From NCBI GenBank assembly GCA_023634235.1, contig JAMKCF010000047.1, positions 1 to 64,000 on the forward strand: a stretch of 64,000 nt of DNA, in the 5' to 3' direction. Positions 1-11,882 of the stretch are shown piece by piece. Under the pieces are notes generated by a model. That model was not told the DNA's origin, ran no database searches, and saw nothing but the letters and a program-made list of their open reading frames with translations. A program made the position numbers and the translations under genes. The stretch's first letter is position 1. Every line of letters begins with the position of its first letter. The DNA is from Pisaster brevispinus (taxonomy: Eukaryota; Echinodermata; Asteroidea; Forcipulatida; Asteriidae).

Positions 1-93
1 TCCAATCCCAAGAATGATTTGAAACAACACCCGAGCTAAGTTTGAGAATAACTCATGAACTAGAAATGCTAGAGAGACGAAATTTGTACCTGA
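1..93. repeat. Partial satellite unit at the left window edge
   Basis: This is the last 93 bases of a unit whose start lies outside the window. It begins tccaatccc where other units read tccatccc, so it carries one extra A near base 4. That is the first of the cluster of insertions that runs to 5151. Confidence 0.95.
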
Positions 94-3000
94 GTGTGCC
101 TTGAATTCCACTTCACCCGAACATCAGACTTTTTGGGCCGATGTGCACCATCTTCGTGCCGGAAATGGCCTGCAGGCTGGGACACTCAGAAAGCCACTCA
201 AAAGCATCTTCAGTGGGATTTTTGTACACAGAGCTGCACAAAAAGAAGAAGAAACGAAATAAAATACAAGGAGGGTCAAATCACACCCATAACAACATCG
301 GATTTGCACAAGGTTTCCACCACTGGAAAGCCACGATTCAGGGCTCTCACCTCGTCGTGGATCCGTGTCTCTGAGCATTTTCTAGGCGGGGGCGAGCGGC
401 CCCGGAATAGGGCTACAACCACCGGCAAGTTAGCCCACGCGCCGGGGCCGAGCAACAACAAAGGCAAGACATGTCCATCCCAAGAATGATTTGAAACAAC
501 ACCCGAGCTAAGTTTGAGAATAACTCATGAACTAGAAATGCTAGAGAGACGAAATTTGTACCTGAGTGTGCCTTGAATTCCACTTCACCCGAACATCAGA
601 CTTTTTGGGCCGATGTGCACCATCTTCGTGCCGGAAATGGCCTGCAGGCTGGGACACTCAGAAAGCCACTCAAAAGCATCTTCAGTGGGATTTTTTGTAC
701 ACAGAGCTGCACAAAAAGAAGAAAGAAACGAAATAAAATACAAGGAGGCTCAAATCACACCCATAACAACATCGGATTTGCACAAGGTTTCCACCACTGG
801 AAAGCCACGATTCAGGGCTCTCACCTCGTCGTGGATCCGTGTCTCTGAGCATTTTCTAGGCGGGGCGAGCGGCCCCGGAATAGGGCTACAACCACCGGCA
901 AGTTAGCCCACGCGCCGGGGCCGAGCAACAACAAAGGCAAGACATGTCCATCCCAAGAATGATTTGAAACAACACCCGAGCTAAGTTTGAGAATAACTCA
1001 TGAACTAGAAATGCTAGAGAGACGAAATTTGTACCTGAGTGTGCCTTGAATTCCACTTCACCCGAACATCAGACTTTTTGGGCCGATGTGCACCATCTTC
1101 GTGCCGGAAATGGCCTGCAGGCTGGGACACTCAGAAAGCCACTCAAAAGCATCTTCAGTGGGATTTTTGTACACAGAGCTGCACAAAAAGAAGAAGAAAC
1201 GAAATAAAATAGCAAGGAGGGTCAAATCACACCCATAACAACATCGGATTTGCACAAGGTTTCCACCACTGGAAAGCCACGATTCAGGGCTCTCACCTCG
1301 TTGTGGATCCGTGTCTCTGAGCATTTTCTAGGCGGGGCGAGCGGCCCCGGAATAGGGCTACAACCACCGGCAAGTTAGCCCACGCGCCGGGGCCGAGCAA
1401 CAACAAAGGCAAGACATGTCCATCCCAAGAATGATTTGAAACAACACCCGAGCTAAGTTTGAGAATAACTCATGAACTAGAAATGCTAGAGAGACGAAAT
1501 TTGTACCTGAGTGTGCCTTGAATTCCACTTCACCCGAACATCAGACTTTTTGGGCCGATGTGCACCATCTTCGTGCCGGAAATGGCCTGCAGGCTGGGAC
1601 ACTCAGAAAGCCACTCAAAAGCATCTTCAGTGGGATTTTTGTACACAGAGCTGCACAAAAAGAAGAAGAAACGAAATAAAATACAAGGAGGGTCAAATCA
1701 CACCCATAACAACATCGGATTTGCACAAGGTTTCCACCACTGGAAAGCCCCGATTCAGGGCTCTCACCTCGTCGTGGATCCGTGTCTCTGAGCATTTTCT
1801 AGGCGGGGCGAGCGGCCCCGGAATAGGGCTACAACCACCGGCAAGTTAGCCCACGCGCCGGGGCCCGAGCAACAACAAAGGCAAGACATGTCCATCCCAA
1901 GAATGATTTGAAACAACACCCGAGCTAAGTTTGAGAATAACTCATGAACTAGAAATGCTAGAGAGACGAAATTTGTACCTGAGTGTGCCTTGAATTCCAC
2001 TTCACCCGAACATCAGACTTTTTGGGCCGATGTGCACCATCTTCGTGCCGGAAATGGCCTGCAGGCTGGGACACTCAGAAAGCCACTCAAAAGCATCTTC
2101 AGTGGGATTTTTGTACACAGAGCTGCACAAAAAGAAGAAGAAACGAAATAAAATACAAGGAGGGTCAAATCACACCCATAACAACATCGGATTTGCACAA
2201 GGTTTCCACCACTGGAAAGCCACGATTCAGGGCTCTCACCTCGTTGTGGATCCGTGTCTCTGAGCATTTTCTAGGCGGGGCGAGCGGCCCCGGAATAGGG
2301 CTACAACCACCGGCAAGTTAGCCCACGCGCCGGGGCCGAGCAACAACAAAGGCAAGACATGTCCATCCCAAGAATGATTTGAAACAACACCCGAGCTAAG
2401 TTTGAGAATAACTCATGAACTAGAAATGCTAGAGAGACGAAATTTGTACCTGAGTGTGCCTTGAATTCCACTTCACCCGAACATCAGACTTTTTGGGCCG
2501 ATGTGCACCATCTTCGTGCCGGAAATGGCCTGCAGGCTGGGACACTCAGAAAGCCACTCAAAAGCATCTTCAGTGGGATTTTTGTACACAGAGCTGCACA
2601 AAAAGAAGAAGAAACGAAATAAAATACAAGGAGGGTCAAATCACACCCATAACAACATCGGATTTGCACAAGGTTTCCACCACTGGAAAGCCACGATTCA
2701 GGGCTCTCACCTCGTTGTGGATCCGTGTCTCTGAGCATTTTCTAGGCGGGGCGAGCGGCCCCGGAATAGGGCTACAACCACCGGCAAGTTAGCCCACGCG
2801 CCGGGGGCCGAGCAACAACAAAGGCAAGACATGTCCATCCCAAGAATGATTTGAAACAACACCCGAGCTAAGTTTGAGAATAACTCATGAACTAGAAATG
2901 CTAGAGAGACGAAATTTGTACCTGAGTGTGCCTTGAATTCCACTTCACCCGAACATCAGACTTTTTGGGCCGATGTGCACCATCTTCGTGCCGGAAATGG

Positions 3001-5288
3001 CCTGCAGGCTGGGACACTCAGAAAGCCACTCAAAAGCATCTTCAGTGGGATTTTTGTACACAGAGCTGCACAAAAAGAAGAAAGAAACGAAATAAAATAC
3101 AAGGAGGCTCAAATCACACCCATAACAACATCGGATTTGCACAAGGTTTCCACCACTGGAAAGCCACGATTCAGGGCTCTCACCTCGTTGTGGATCCGTG
3201 TCTCTGAGCATTTTCTAGGCGGGGCGAGCGGCCCCGGAATAGGGCTACAACCACCGGCAAGTTAGCCCACGCGCCGGGGCCGAGCAACAACAAAGGCAAG
3301 ACATGTCCATCCCAAGAATGATTTGAAACAACACCCGAGCTAAGTTTGAGAATAACTCATGAACTAGAAATGCTAGAGAGACGAAATTTGTACCTGAGTG
3401 TGCCTTGAATTCCACTTCACCCGAACATCAGACTTTTTGGGCCGATGTGCACCATCTTCGTGCCGGAAATGGCCTGCAGGCTGGGACACTCAGAAAGCCA
3501 CTCAAAAGCATCTTCAGTGGGATTTTTGTACACAGAGCTGCACAAAAAGAAGAAGAAACGAAATAAAATACAAGGAGGCTCAAATCACACCCATAACAAC
3601 ATCGGATTTGCACAAGGTTTCCACCACTGGAAAGCCACGATTCAGGGCTCTCACCTCGTCGTGGATCCGTGTCTCTGAGCATTTTCTAGGCGGGGCGAGC
3701 GGCCCCGGAATAGGGCTACAACCACCGGCAAGTTAGCCCACGCGCCGGGGCCGAGCAACAACAAAGGCAAGACATGTCCATCCCAAGAATGATTTGAAAC
3801 AACACCCGAGCTAAGTTTGAGAATAACTCATGAACTAGAAATGCTAGAGAGACGAAATTTGTACCTGAGTGTGCCTTGAATTCCACTTCACCCGAACATC
3901 AGACTTTTTGGGCCGATGTGCACCATCTTCGTGCCGGAAATGGCCTGCAGGCTGGGACACTCAGAAAGCCACTCAAAAGCATCTTCAGTGGGATTTTTGT
4001 ACACAGAGCTGCACAAAAAGAAGAAGAAACGAAATAAAATACAAGGAGGGTCAAATCACACCCATAACAACATCGGATTTGCACAAGGTTTCCACCACTG
4101 GAAAGCCACGATTCAGGGCTCTCACCTCGTCGTGGATCCGTGTCTCTGAGCATTTTCTAGGCGGGGCGAGCGGCCCCGGAATAGGGCTACAACCACCGGC
4201 AAGTTAGCCCACGCGCCGGGGGCCGAGCAACAACAAAGGCAAGACATGTCCATCCCAAGAATGATTTGAAACAACACCCGAGCTAAGTTTGAGAATAACT
4301 CATGAACTAGAAATGCTAGAGAGACGAAATTTGTACCTGAGTGTGCCTTGAATTCCACTTCACCCGAACATCAGACTTTTTGGGCCGATGGTGCACCATC
4401 TTCGTGCCGGAAATGGCCTGCAGGCTGGGGACACTCAGAAAGCCACTCAAAAGAATCTTCAGTGGGATTTTTTGTACACAGAGCTGCACAAAAAGAAGAA
4501 GAAACGAAATAAAATACAAGGAGGGTCAAATCACACCCATAACAACATCGGATTTGCACAAGGTTTCCACCACTGGAAAGCCACGATTCAGGGCTCTCAC
4601 CTCGTCGTGGATCCGTGTCTCTGAGCATTTTCTAGGCGGGGCGAGCGGCCCCGGAATAGGGCTACAACCACCGGCAAGTTAGCCCACGCGCCGGGGCCGA
4701 GCAACAACAAAGGCAAGACATGTCCATCCCTAGAATGATTTGAAACAACACCCGAGCTAAGTTTGAGAATAACTCATGAACTAGAAATGCTAGAGAGACG
4801 AAATTTGTACCTGAGTGTGCCTTGAATTCCACTTCACCCGAACATCAGACTTTTTGGGCCGATGTGCACCATCTTCGTGCCGGAAATGGCCTGCAGGCTG
4901 GGACACTCAGAAAGCCACTCAAAAGCATCTTCAGTGGGATTTTTGTACACAGAGCTGCACAAAAAGAAGAAGAAACGAAATAAAATACAAGGAGGGTCAA
5001 ATCACACCCATAACAACATCGGATTTGCACAAGGTTTCCACCACTTGGAAAGCCACGATTCAGGGCTCTCACCTCGTCGTGGATCCGTGTCTCTGAGCAT
5101 TTTCTAGGCGGGGCGAGCGGCCCCGGAATAGGGCTACAACCACCGGCAAAAGTTAGCCCACGCGCCGGGGCCGAGCAACAACAAAGGCAAGACATGTCCA
5201 TCCCAAGAATGATTTGAAACAACACCCGAGCTAAGTTTGAGAATAACTCATGAACTAGAAATGCTAGAGAGACGAAATTTGTACCTGA
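94..5288. repeat. Satellite units 1-11, irregular length (471-474 bp), insertion-rich
   Basis: Eleven units occupy 5195 bp, 14 bp more than 11 x 471. All extra bases are insertions: G5 for G4 at 388-392; T6 at 691-696 and an extra A near 722-724; G at 1212; C near 1864-1866; G5 at 2803-2807; an extra A near 3081-3083; G5 at 4218-4222; G near 4390, G4 at 4427-4430 and T6 at 4468-4473; T near 5045; AA within 5148-5151. Haplotypes are CCG in units 1, 2, 4, 8-11 and CTG in units 3, 5, 6, 7. Units 2, 7 and 8 have the aggaggCtc variant; unit 4 has aaagccCcg; unit 10 has aagAatc. The order of these variants matches units 15-25. I infer that consensus quality is poor here. Confidence 0.9.
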
Positions 5289-5759
5289 GTGTGCCTTGAA
5301 TTCCACTTCACCCGAACATCAGACTTTTTGGGCCGATGTGCACCATCTTCGTGCCGGAAATGGCCTGCAGGCTGGGACACTCAGAAAGCCACTCAAAAGC
5401 ATCTTCAGTGGGATTTTTGTACACAGAGCTGCACAAAAAGAAGAAGAAACGAAATAAAATACAAGGAGGGTCAAATCACACCCATAACAACATCGGATTT
5501 GCACAAGGTTTCCACCACTGGAAAGCCACGATTCAGGGCTCTCACCTCGTCGTAGATCCGTGTCTCTGAGCATTTTCTAGGCGGGGCGAGCGGCCCCGGA
5601 ATAGGGCTACAACCACCGGCAAGTTAGCCCACGCGCCGGGGCCGAGCAACAACAAAGGCAAGACATGTCCATCCCAAGAATGATTTGAAACAACACCCGA
5701 GCTAAGTTTGAGAATAACTCATGAACTAGAAATGCTAGAGAGACGAAATTTGTACCTGA

Positions 5760-6701
5760 GTGTGCCTTGAATTCCACTTCACCCGAACATCAGACTTTTT
5801 GGGCCGATGTGCACCATCTTCGTGCCGGAAATGGCCTGCAGGCTGGGACACTCAGAAAGCCACTCAAAAGCATCTTCAGTGGGATTTTTGTACACAGAGC
5901 TGCACAAAAAGAAGAAGAAACGAAATAAAATACAAGGAGGGTCAAATCACACCCATAACAACATCGGATTTGCACAAGGTTTCCACCACTGGAAAGCCAC
6001 GATTCAGGGCTCTCACCTCGTTGTGGATCCGTGTCTCTGAGCATTTTCTAGGCGGGGCGAGCGGCCCCGGAATAGGGCTACAACCACCGGCAAGTTAGCC
6101 CACGCGCAGGGGCCGAGCAACAACAAAGGCAAGACATGTCCATCCCAAGAATGATTTGAAACAACACCCGAGCTAAGTTTGAGAATAACTCATGAACTAG
6201 AAATGCTAGAGAGACGAAATTTGTACCTGAGTGTGCCTTGAATTCCACTTCACCCGAACATCAGACTTTTTGGGCCGATGTGCACCATCTTCGTGCCGGA
6301 AATGGCCTGCAGGCTGGGACACTCAGAAAGCCACTCAAAAGCATCTTCAGTGGGATTTTTGTACACAGAGCTGCACAAAAAGAAGAAGAAACGAAATAAA
6401 ATACAAGGAGGGTCAAATCACACCCATAACAACATCGGATTTGCACAAGGTTTCCACCACTGGAAAGCCACGATTCAGGGCTCTCACCTCGTTGTGGATC
6501 CGTGTCTCTGAGCATTTTCTAGGCGGGGCGAGCGGCCCCGGAATAGGGCTACAACCACCGGCAAGTTAGCCCACGCGCAGGGGCCGAGCAACAACAAAGG
6601 CAAGACATGTCCATCCCAAGAATGATTTGAAACAACACCCGAGCTAAGTTTGAGAATAACTCATGAACTAGAAATGCTAGAGAGACGAAATTTGTACCTG
6701 A
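5760..6701. repeat. Adjacent unit pair 13-14 sharing cgcgcAgggg
   Basis: Both units are CTG and share a C-to-A change (6108 and 6579, exactly 471 bp apart) seen in no other unit I read. The simplest reading is a single-unit duplication or local conversion. The change falls in the right arm of the 9-bp GC stem and removes one pair. Confidence 0.75.
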
Positions 6702-9700
6702 GTGTGCCTTGAATTCCACTTCACCCGAACATCAGACTTTTTGGGCCGATGTGCACCATCTTCGTGCCGGAAATGGCCTGCAGGCTGGGACACTCAGAAA
6801 GCCACTCAAAAGCATCTTCAGTGGGATTTTTGTACACAGAGCTGCACAAAAAGAAGAAGAAACGAAATAAAATACAAGGAGGGTCAAATCACACCCATAA
6901 CAACATCGGATTTGCACAAGGTTTCCACCACTGGAAAGCCACGATTCAGGGCTCTCACCTCGTCGTGGATCCGTGTCTCTGAGCATTTTCTAGGCGGGGC
7001 GAGCGGCCCCGGAATAGGGCTACAACCACCGGCAAGTTAGCCCACGCGCCGGGGCCGAGCAACAACAAAGGCAAGACATGTCCATCCCAAGAATGATTTG
7101 AAACAACACCCGAGCTAAGTTTGAGAATAACTCATGAACTAGAAATGCTAGAGAGACGAAATTTGTACCTGAGTGTGCCTTGAATTCCACTTCACCCGAA
7201 CATCAGACTTTTTGGGCCGATGTGCACCATCTTCGTGCCGGAAATGGCCTGCAGGCTGGGACACTCAGAAAGCCACTCAAAAGCATCTTCAGTGGGATTT
7301 TTGTACACAGAGCTGCACAAAAAGAAGAAGAAACGAAATAAAATACAAGGAGGCTCAAATCACACCCATAACAACATCGGATTTGCACAAGGTTTCCACC
7401 ACTGGAAAGCCACGATTCAGGGCTCTCACCTCGTCGTGGATCCGTGTCTCTGAGCATTTTCTAGGCGGGGCGAGCGGCCCCGGAATAGGGCTACAACCAC
7501 CGGCAAGTTAGCCCACGCGCCGGGGCCGAGCAACAACAAAGGCAAGACATGTCCATCCCAAGAATGATTTGAAACAACACCCGAGCTAAGTTTGAGAATA
7601 ACTCATGAACTAGAAATGCTAGAGAGACGAAATTTGTACCTGAGTGTGCCTTGAATTCCACTTCACCCGAACATCAGACTTTTTGGGCCGATGTGCACCA
7701 TCTTCGTGCCGGAAATGGCCTGCAGGCTGGGACACTCAGAAAGCCACTCAAAAGCATCTTCAGTGGGATTTTTGTACACAGAGCTGCACAAAAAGAAGAA
7801 GAAACGAAATAAAATACAAGGAGGGTCAAATCACACCCATAACAACATCGGATTTGCACAAGGTTTCCACCACTGGAAAGCCACGATTCAGGGCTCTCAC
7901 CTCGTTGTGGATCCGTGTCTCTGAGCATTTTCTAGGCGGGGCGAGCGGCCCCGGAATAGGGCTACAACCACCGGCAAGTTAGCCCACGCGCCGGGGCCGA
8001 GCAACAACAAAGGCAAGACATGTCCATCCCAAGAATGATTTGAAACAACACCCGAGCTAAGTTTGAGAATAACTCATGAACTAGAAATGCTAGAGAGACG
8101 AAATTTGTACCTGAGTGTGCCTTGAATTCCACTTCACCCGAACATCAGACTTTTTGGGCCGATGTGCACCATCTTCGTGCCGGAAATGGCCTGCAGGCTG
8201 GGACACTCAGAAAGCCACTCAAAAGCATCTTCAGTGGGATTTTTGTACACAGAGCTGCACAAAAAGAAGAAGAAACGAAATAAAATACAAGGAGGGTCAA
8301 ATCACACCCATAACAACATCGGATTTGCACAAGGTTTCCACCACTGGAAAGCCCCGATTCAGGGCTCTCACCTCGTCGTGGATCCGTGTCTCTGAGCATT
8401 TTCTAGGCGGGGCGAGCGGCCCCGGAATAGGGCTACAACCACCGGCAAGTTAGCCCACGCGCCGGGGCCGAGCAACAACAAAGGCAAGACATGTCCATCC
8501 CAAGAATGATTTGAAACAACACCCGAGCTAAGTTTGAGAATAACTCATGAACTAGAAATGCTAGAGAGACGAAATTTGTACCTGAGTGTGCCTTGAATTC
8601 CACTTCACCCGAACATCAGACTTTTTGGGCCGATGTGCACCATCTTCGTGCCGGAAATGGCCTGCAGGCTGGGACACTCAGAAAGCCACTCAAAAGCATC
8701 TTCAGTGGGATTTTTGTACACAGAGCTGCACAAAAAGAAGAAGAAACGAAATAAAATACAAGGAGGGTCAAATCACACCCATAACAACATCGGATTTGCA
8801 CAAGGTTTCCACCACTGGAAAGCCACGATTCAGGGCTCTCACCTCGTTGTGGATCCGTGTCTCTGAGCATTTTCTAGGCGGGGCGAGCGGCCCCGGAATA
8901 GGGCTACAACCACCGGCAAGTTAGCCCACGCGCCGGGGCCGAGCAACAACAAAGGCAAGACATGTCCATCCCAAGAATGATTTGAAACAACACCCGAGCT
9001 AAGTTTGAGAATAACTCATGAACTAGAAATGCTAGAGAGACGAAATTTGTACCTGAGTGTGCCTTGAATTCCACTTCACCCGAACATCAGACTTTTTGGG
9101 CCGATGTGCACCATCTTCGTGCCGGAAATGGCCTGCAGGCTGGGACACTCAGAAAGCCACTCAAAAGCATCTTCAGTGGGATTTTTGTACACAGAGCTGC
9201 ACAAAAAGAAGAAGAAACGAAATAAAATACAAGGAGGGTCAAATCACACCCATAACAACATCGGATTTGCACAAGGTTTCCACCACTGGAAAGCCACGAT
9301 TCAGGGCTCTCACCTCGTTGTGGATCCGTGTCTCTGAGCATTTTCTAGGCGGGGCGAGCGGCCCCGGAATAGGGCTACAACCACCGGCAAGTTAGCCCAC
9401 GCGCCGGGGCCGAGCAACAACAAAGGCAAGACATGTCCATCCCAAGAATGATTTGAAACAACACCCGAGCTAAGTTTGAGAATAACTCATGAACTAGAAA
9501 TGCTAGAGAGACGAAATTTGTACCTGAGTGTGCCTTGAATTCCACTTCACCCGAACATCAGACTTTTTGGGCCGATGTGCACCATCTTCGTGCCGGAAAT
9601 GGCCTGCAGGCTGGGACACTCAGAAAGCCACTCAAAAGCATCTTCAGTGGGATTTTTGTACACAGAGCTGCACAAAAAGAAGAAGAAACGAAATAAAATA

Positions 9701-11882
9701 CAAGGAGGCTCAAATCACACCCATAACAACATCGGATTTGCACAAGGTTTCCACCACTGGAAAGCCACGATTCAGGGCTCTCACCTCGTTGTGGATCCGT
9801 GTCTCTGAGCATTTTCTAGGCGGGGCGAGCGGCCCCGGAATAGGGCTACAACCACCGGCAAGTTAGCCCACGCGCCGGGGCCGAGCAACAACAAAGGCAA
9901 GACATGTCCATCCCAAGAATGATTTGAAACAACACCCGAGCTAAGTTTGAGAATAACTCATGAACTAGAAATGCTAGAGAGACGAAATTTGTACCTGAGT
10001 GTGCCTTGAATTCCACTTCACCCGAACATCAGACTTTTTGGGCCGATGTGCACCATCTTCGTGCCGGAAATGGCCTGCAGGCTGGGACACTCAGAAAGCC
10101 ACTCAAAAGCATCTTCAGTGGGATTTTTGTACACAGAGCTGCACAAAAAGAAGAAGAAACGAAATAAAATACAAGGAGGCTCAAATCACACCCATAACAA
10201 CATCGGATTTGCACAAGGTTTCCACCACTGGAAAGCCACGATTCAGGGCTCTCACCTCGTCGTGGATCCGTGTCTCTGAGCATTTTCTAGGCGGGGCGAG
10301 CGGCCCCGGAATAGGGCTACAACCACCGGCAAGTTAGCCCACGCGCCGGGGCCGAGCAACAACAAAGGCAAGACATGTCCATCCCAAGAATGATTTGAAA
10401 CAACACCCGAGCTAAGTTTGAGAATAACTCATGAACTAGAAATGCTAGAGAGACGAAATTTGTACCTGAGTGTGCCTTGAATTCCACTTCACCCGAACAT
10501 CAGACTTTTTGGGCCGATGTGCACCATCTTCGTGCCGGAAATGGCCTGCAGGCTGGGACACTCAGAAAGCCACTCAAAAGCATCTTCAGTGGGATTTTTG
10601 TACACAGAGCTGCACAAAAAGAAGAAGAAACGAAATAAAATACAAGGAGGGTCAAATCACACCCATAACAACATCGGATTTGCACAAGGTTTCCACCACT
10701 GGAAAGCCACGATTCAGGGCTCTCACCTCGTCGTGGATCCGTGTCTCTGAGCATTTTCTAGGCGGGGCGAGCGGCCCCGGAATAGGGCTACAACCACCGG
10801 CAAGTTAGCCCACGCGCCGGGGCCGAGCAACAACAAAGGCAAGACATGTCCATCCCAAGAATGATTTGAAACAACACCCGAGCTAAGTTTGAGAATAACT
10901 CATGAACTAGAAATGCTAGAGAGACGAAATTTGTACCTGAGTGTGCCTTGAATTCCACTTCACCCGAACATCAGACTTTTTGGGCCGATGTGCACCATCT
11001 TCGTGCCGGAAATGGCCTGCAGGCTGGGACACTCAGAAAGCCACTCAAAAGAATCTTCAGTGGGATTTTTGTACACAGAGCTGCACAAAAAGAAGAAGAA
11101 ACGAAATAAAATACAAGGAGGGTCAAATCACACCCATAACAACATCGGATTTGCACAAGGTTTCCACCACTGGAAAGCCACGATTCAGGGCTCTCACCTC
11201 GTCGTGGATCCGTGTCTCTGAGCATTTTCTAGGCGGGGCGAGCGGCCCCGGAATAGGGCTACAACCACCGGCAAGTTAGCCCACGCGCCGGGGCCGAGCA
11301 ACAACAAAGGCAAGACATGTCCATCCCTAGAATGATTTGAAACAACACCCGAGCTAAGTTTGAGAATAACTCATGAACTAGAAATGCTAGAGAGACGAAA
11401 TTTGTACCTGAGTGTGCCTTGAATTCCACTTCACCCGAACATCAGACTTTTTGGGCCGATGTGCACCATCTTCGTGCCGGAAATGGCCTGCAGGCTGGGA
11501 CACTCAGAAAGCCACTCAAAAGCATCTTCAGTGGGATTTTTGTACACAGAGCTGCACAAAAAGAAGAAGAAACGAAATAAAATACAAGGAGGGTCAAATC
11601 ACACCCATAACAACATCGGATTTGCACAAGGTTTCCACCACTGGAAAGCCACGATTCAGGGCTCTCACCTCGTCGTGGATCCGTGTCTCTGAGCATTTTC
11701 TAGGCGGGGCGAGCGGCCCCGGAATAGGGCTACAACCACCGGCAAGTTAGCCCACGCGCCGGGGCCGAGCAACAACAAAGGCAAGACATGTCCATCCCAA
11801 GAATGATTTGAAACAACACCCGAGCTAAGTTTGAGAATAACTCATGAACTAGAAATGCTAGAGAGACGAAATTTGTACCTGA
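6610..11882. repeat. Units 15-25: indel-free counterpart of units 1-11
   Basis: The order of rare variants repeats that of units 1-11 exactly, 14 units downstream. The aggaggCtc form is in units 16, 21, 22 (compare 2, 7, 8); aaagccCcg in unit 18 (compare 4); aagAatc in unit 24 followed by cccTagaatg at 11328 (compare unit 10 and 4731); and the C/T pattern at site b agrees unit by unit. Every unit here is 471 bp. I saw no substitution distinguishing the two copies while reading, though I could not run a full alignment. The match ends before 5551/12144, where unit 12 is CCA and unit 26 is CTG. Confidence 0.85.

Noticed and set aside
94..432. Open frames of about 77-112 codons in every unit on the plus strand, some starting GTG, and an 84-codon ATG frame on the minus strand
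   Set aside because: They overlap each other in several frames and both strands, exist only because 471 is divisible by 3 and the unit is uniform, and are cut or extended by common neutral variants (site c turns TGG into TAG in about 40 units). No codon-level conservation, domain or signal is visible.
4387..4400. Perfect 14-bp palindrome gatggtgcaccatc
   Set aside because: It exists only because of one extra G in the insertion-rich zone; all other units lack it. It is probably a consensus error.
4845..5306. Longer minus-strand open frame of 153 codons, and one of 145 codons at 27743-28180
   Set aside because: The first is opened by the frame-shifting insertions near 5045 and 5148 that look like consensus errors. 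The second is a chance effect of removing one stop (aacaGcag in unit 60). Both are the same satellite sequence.
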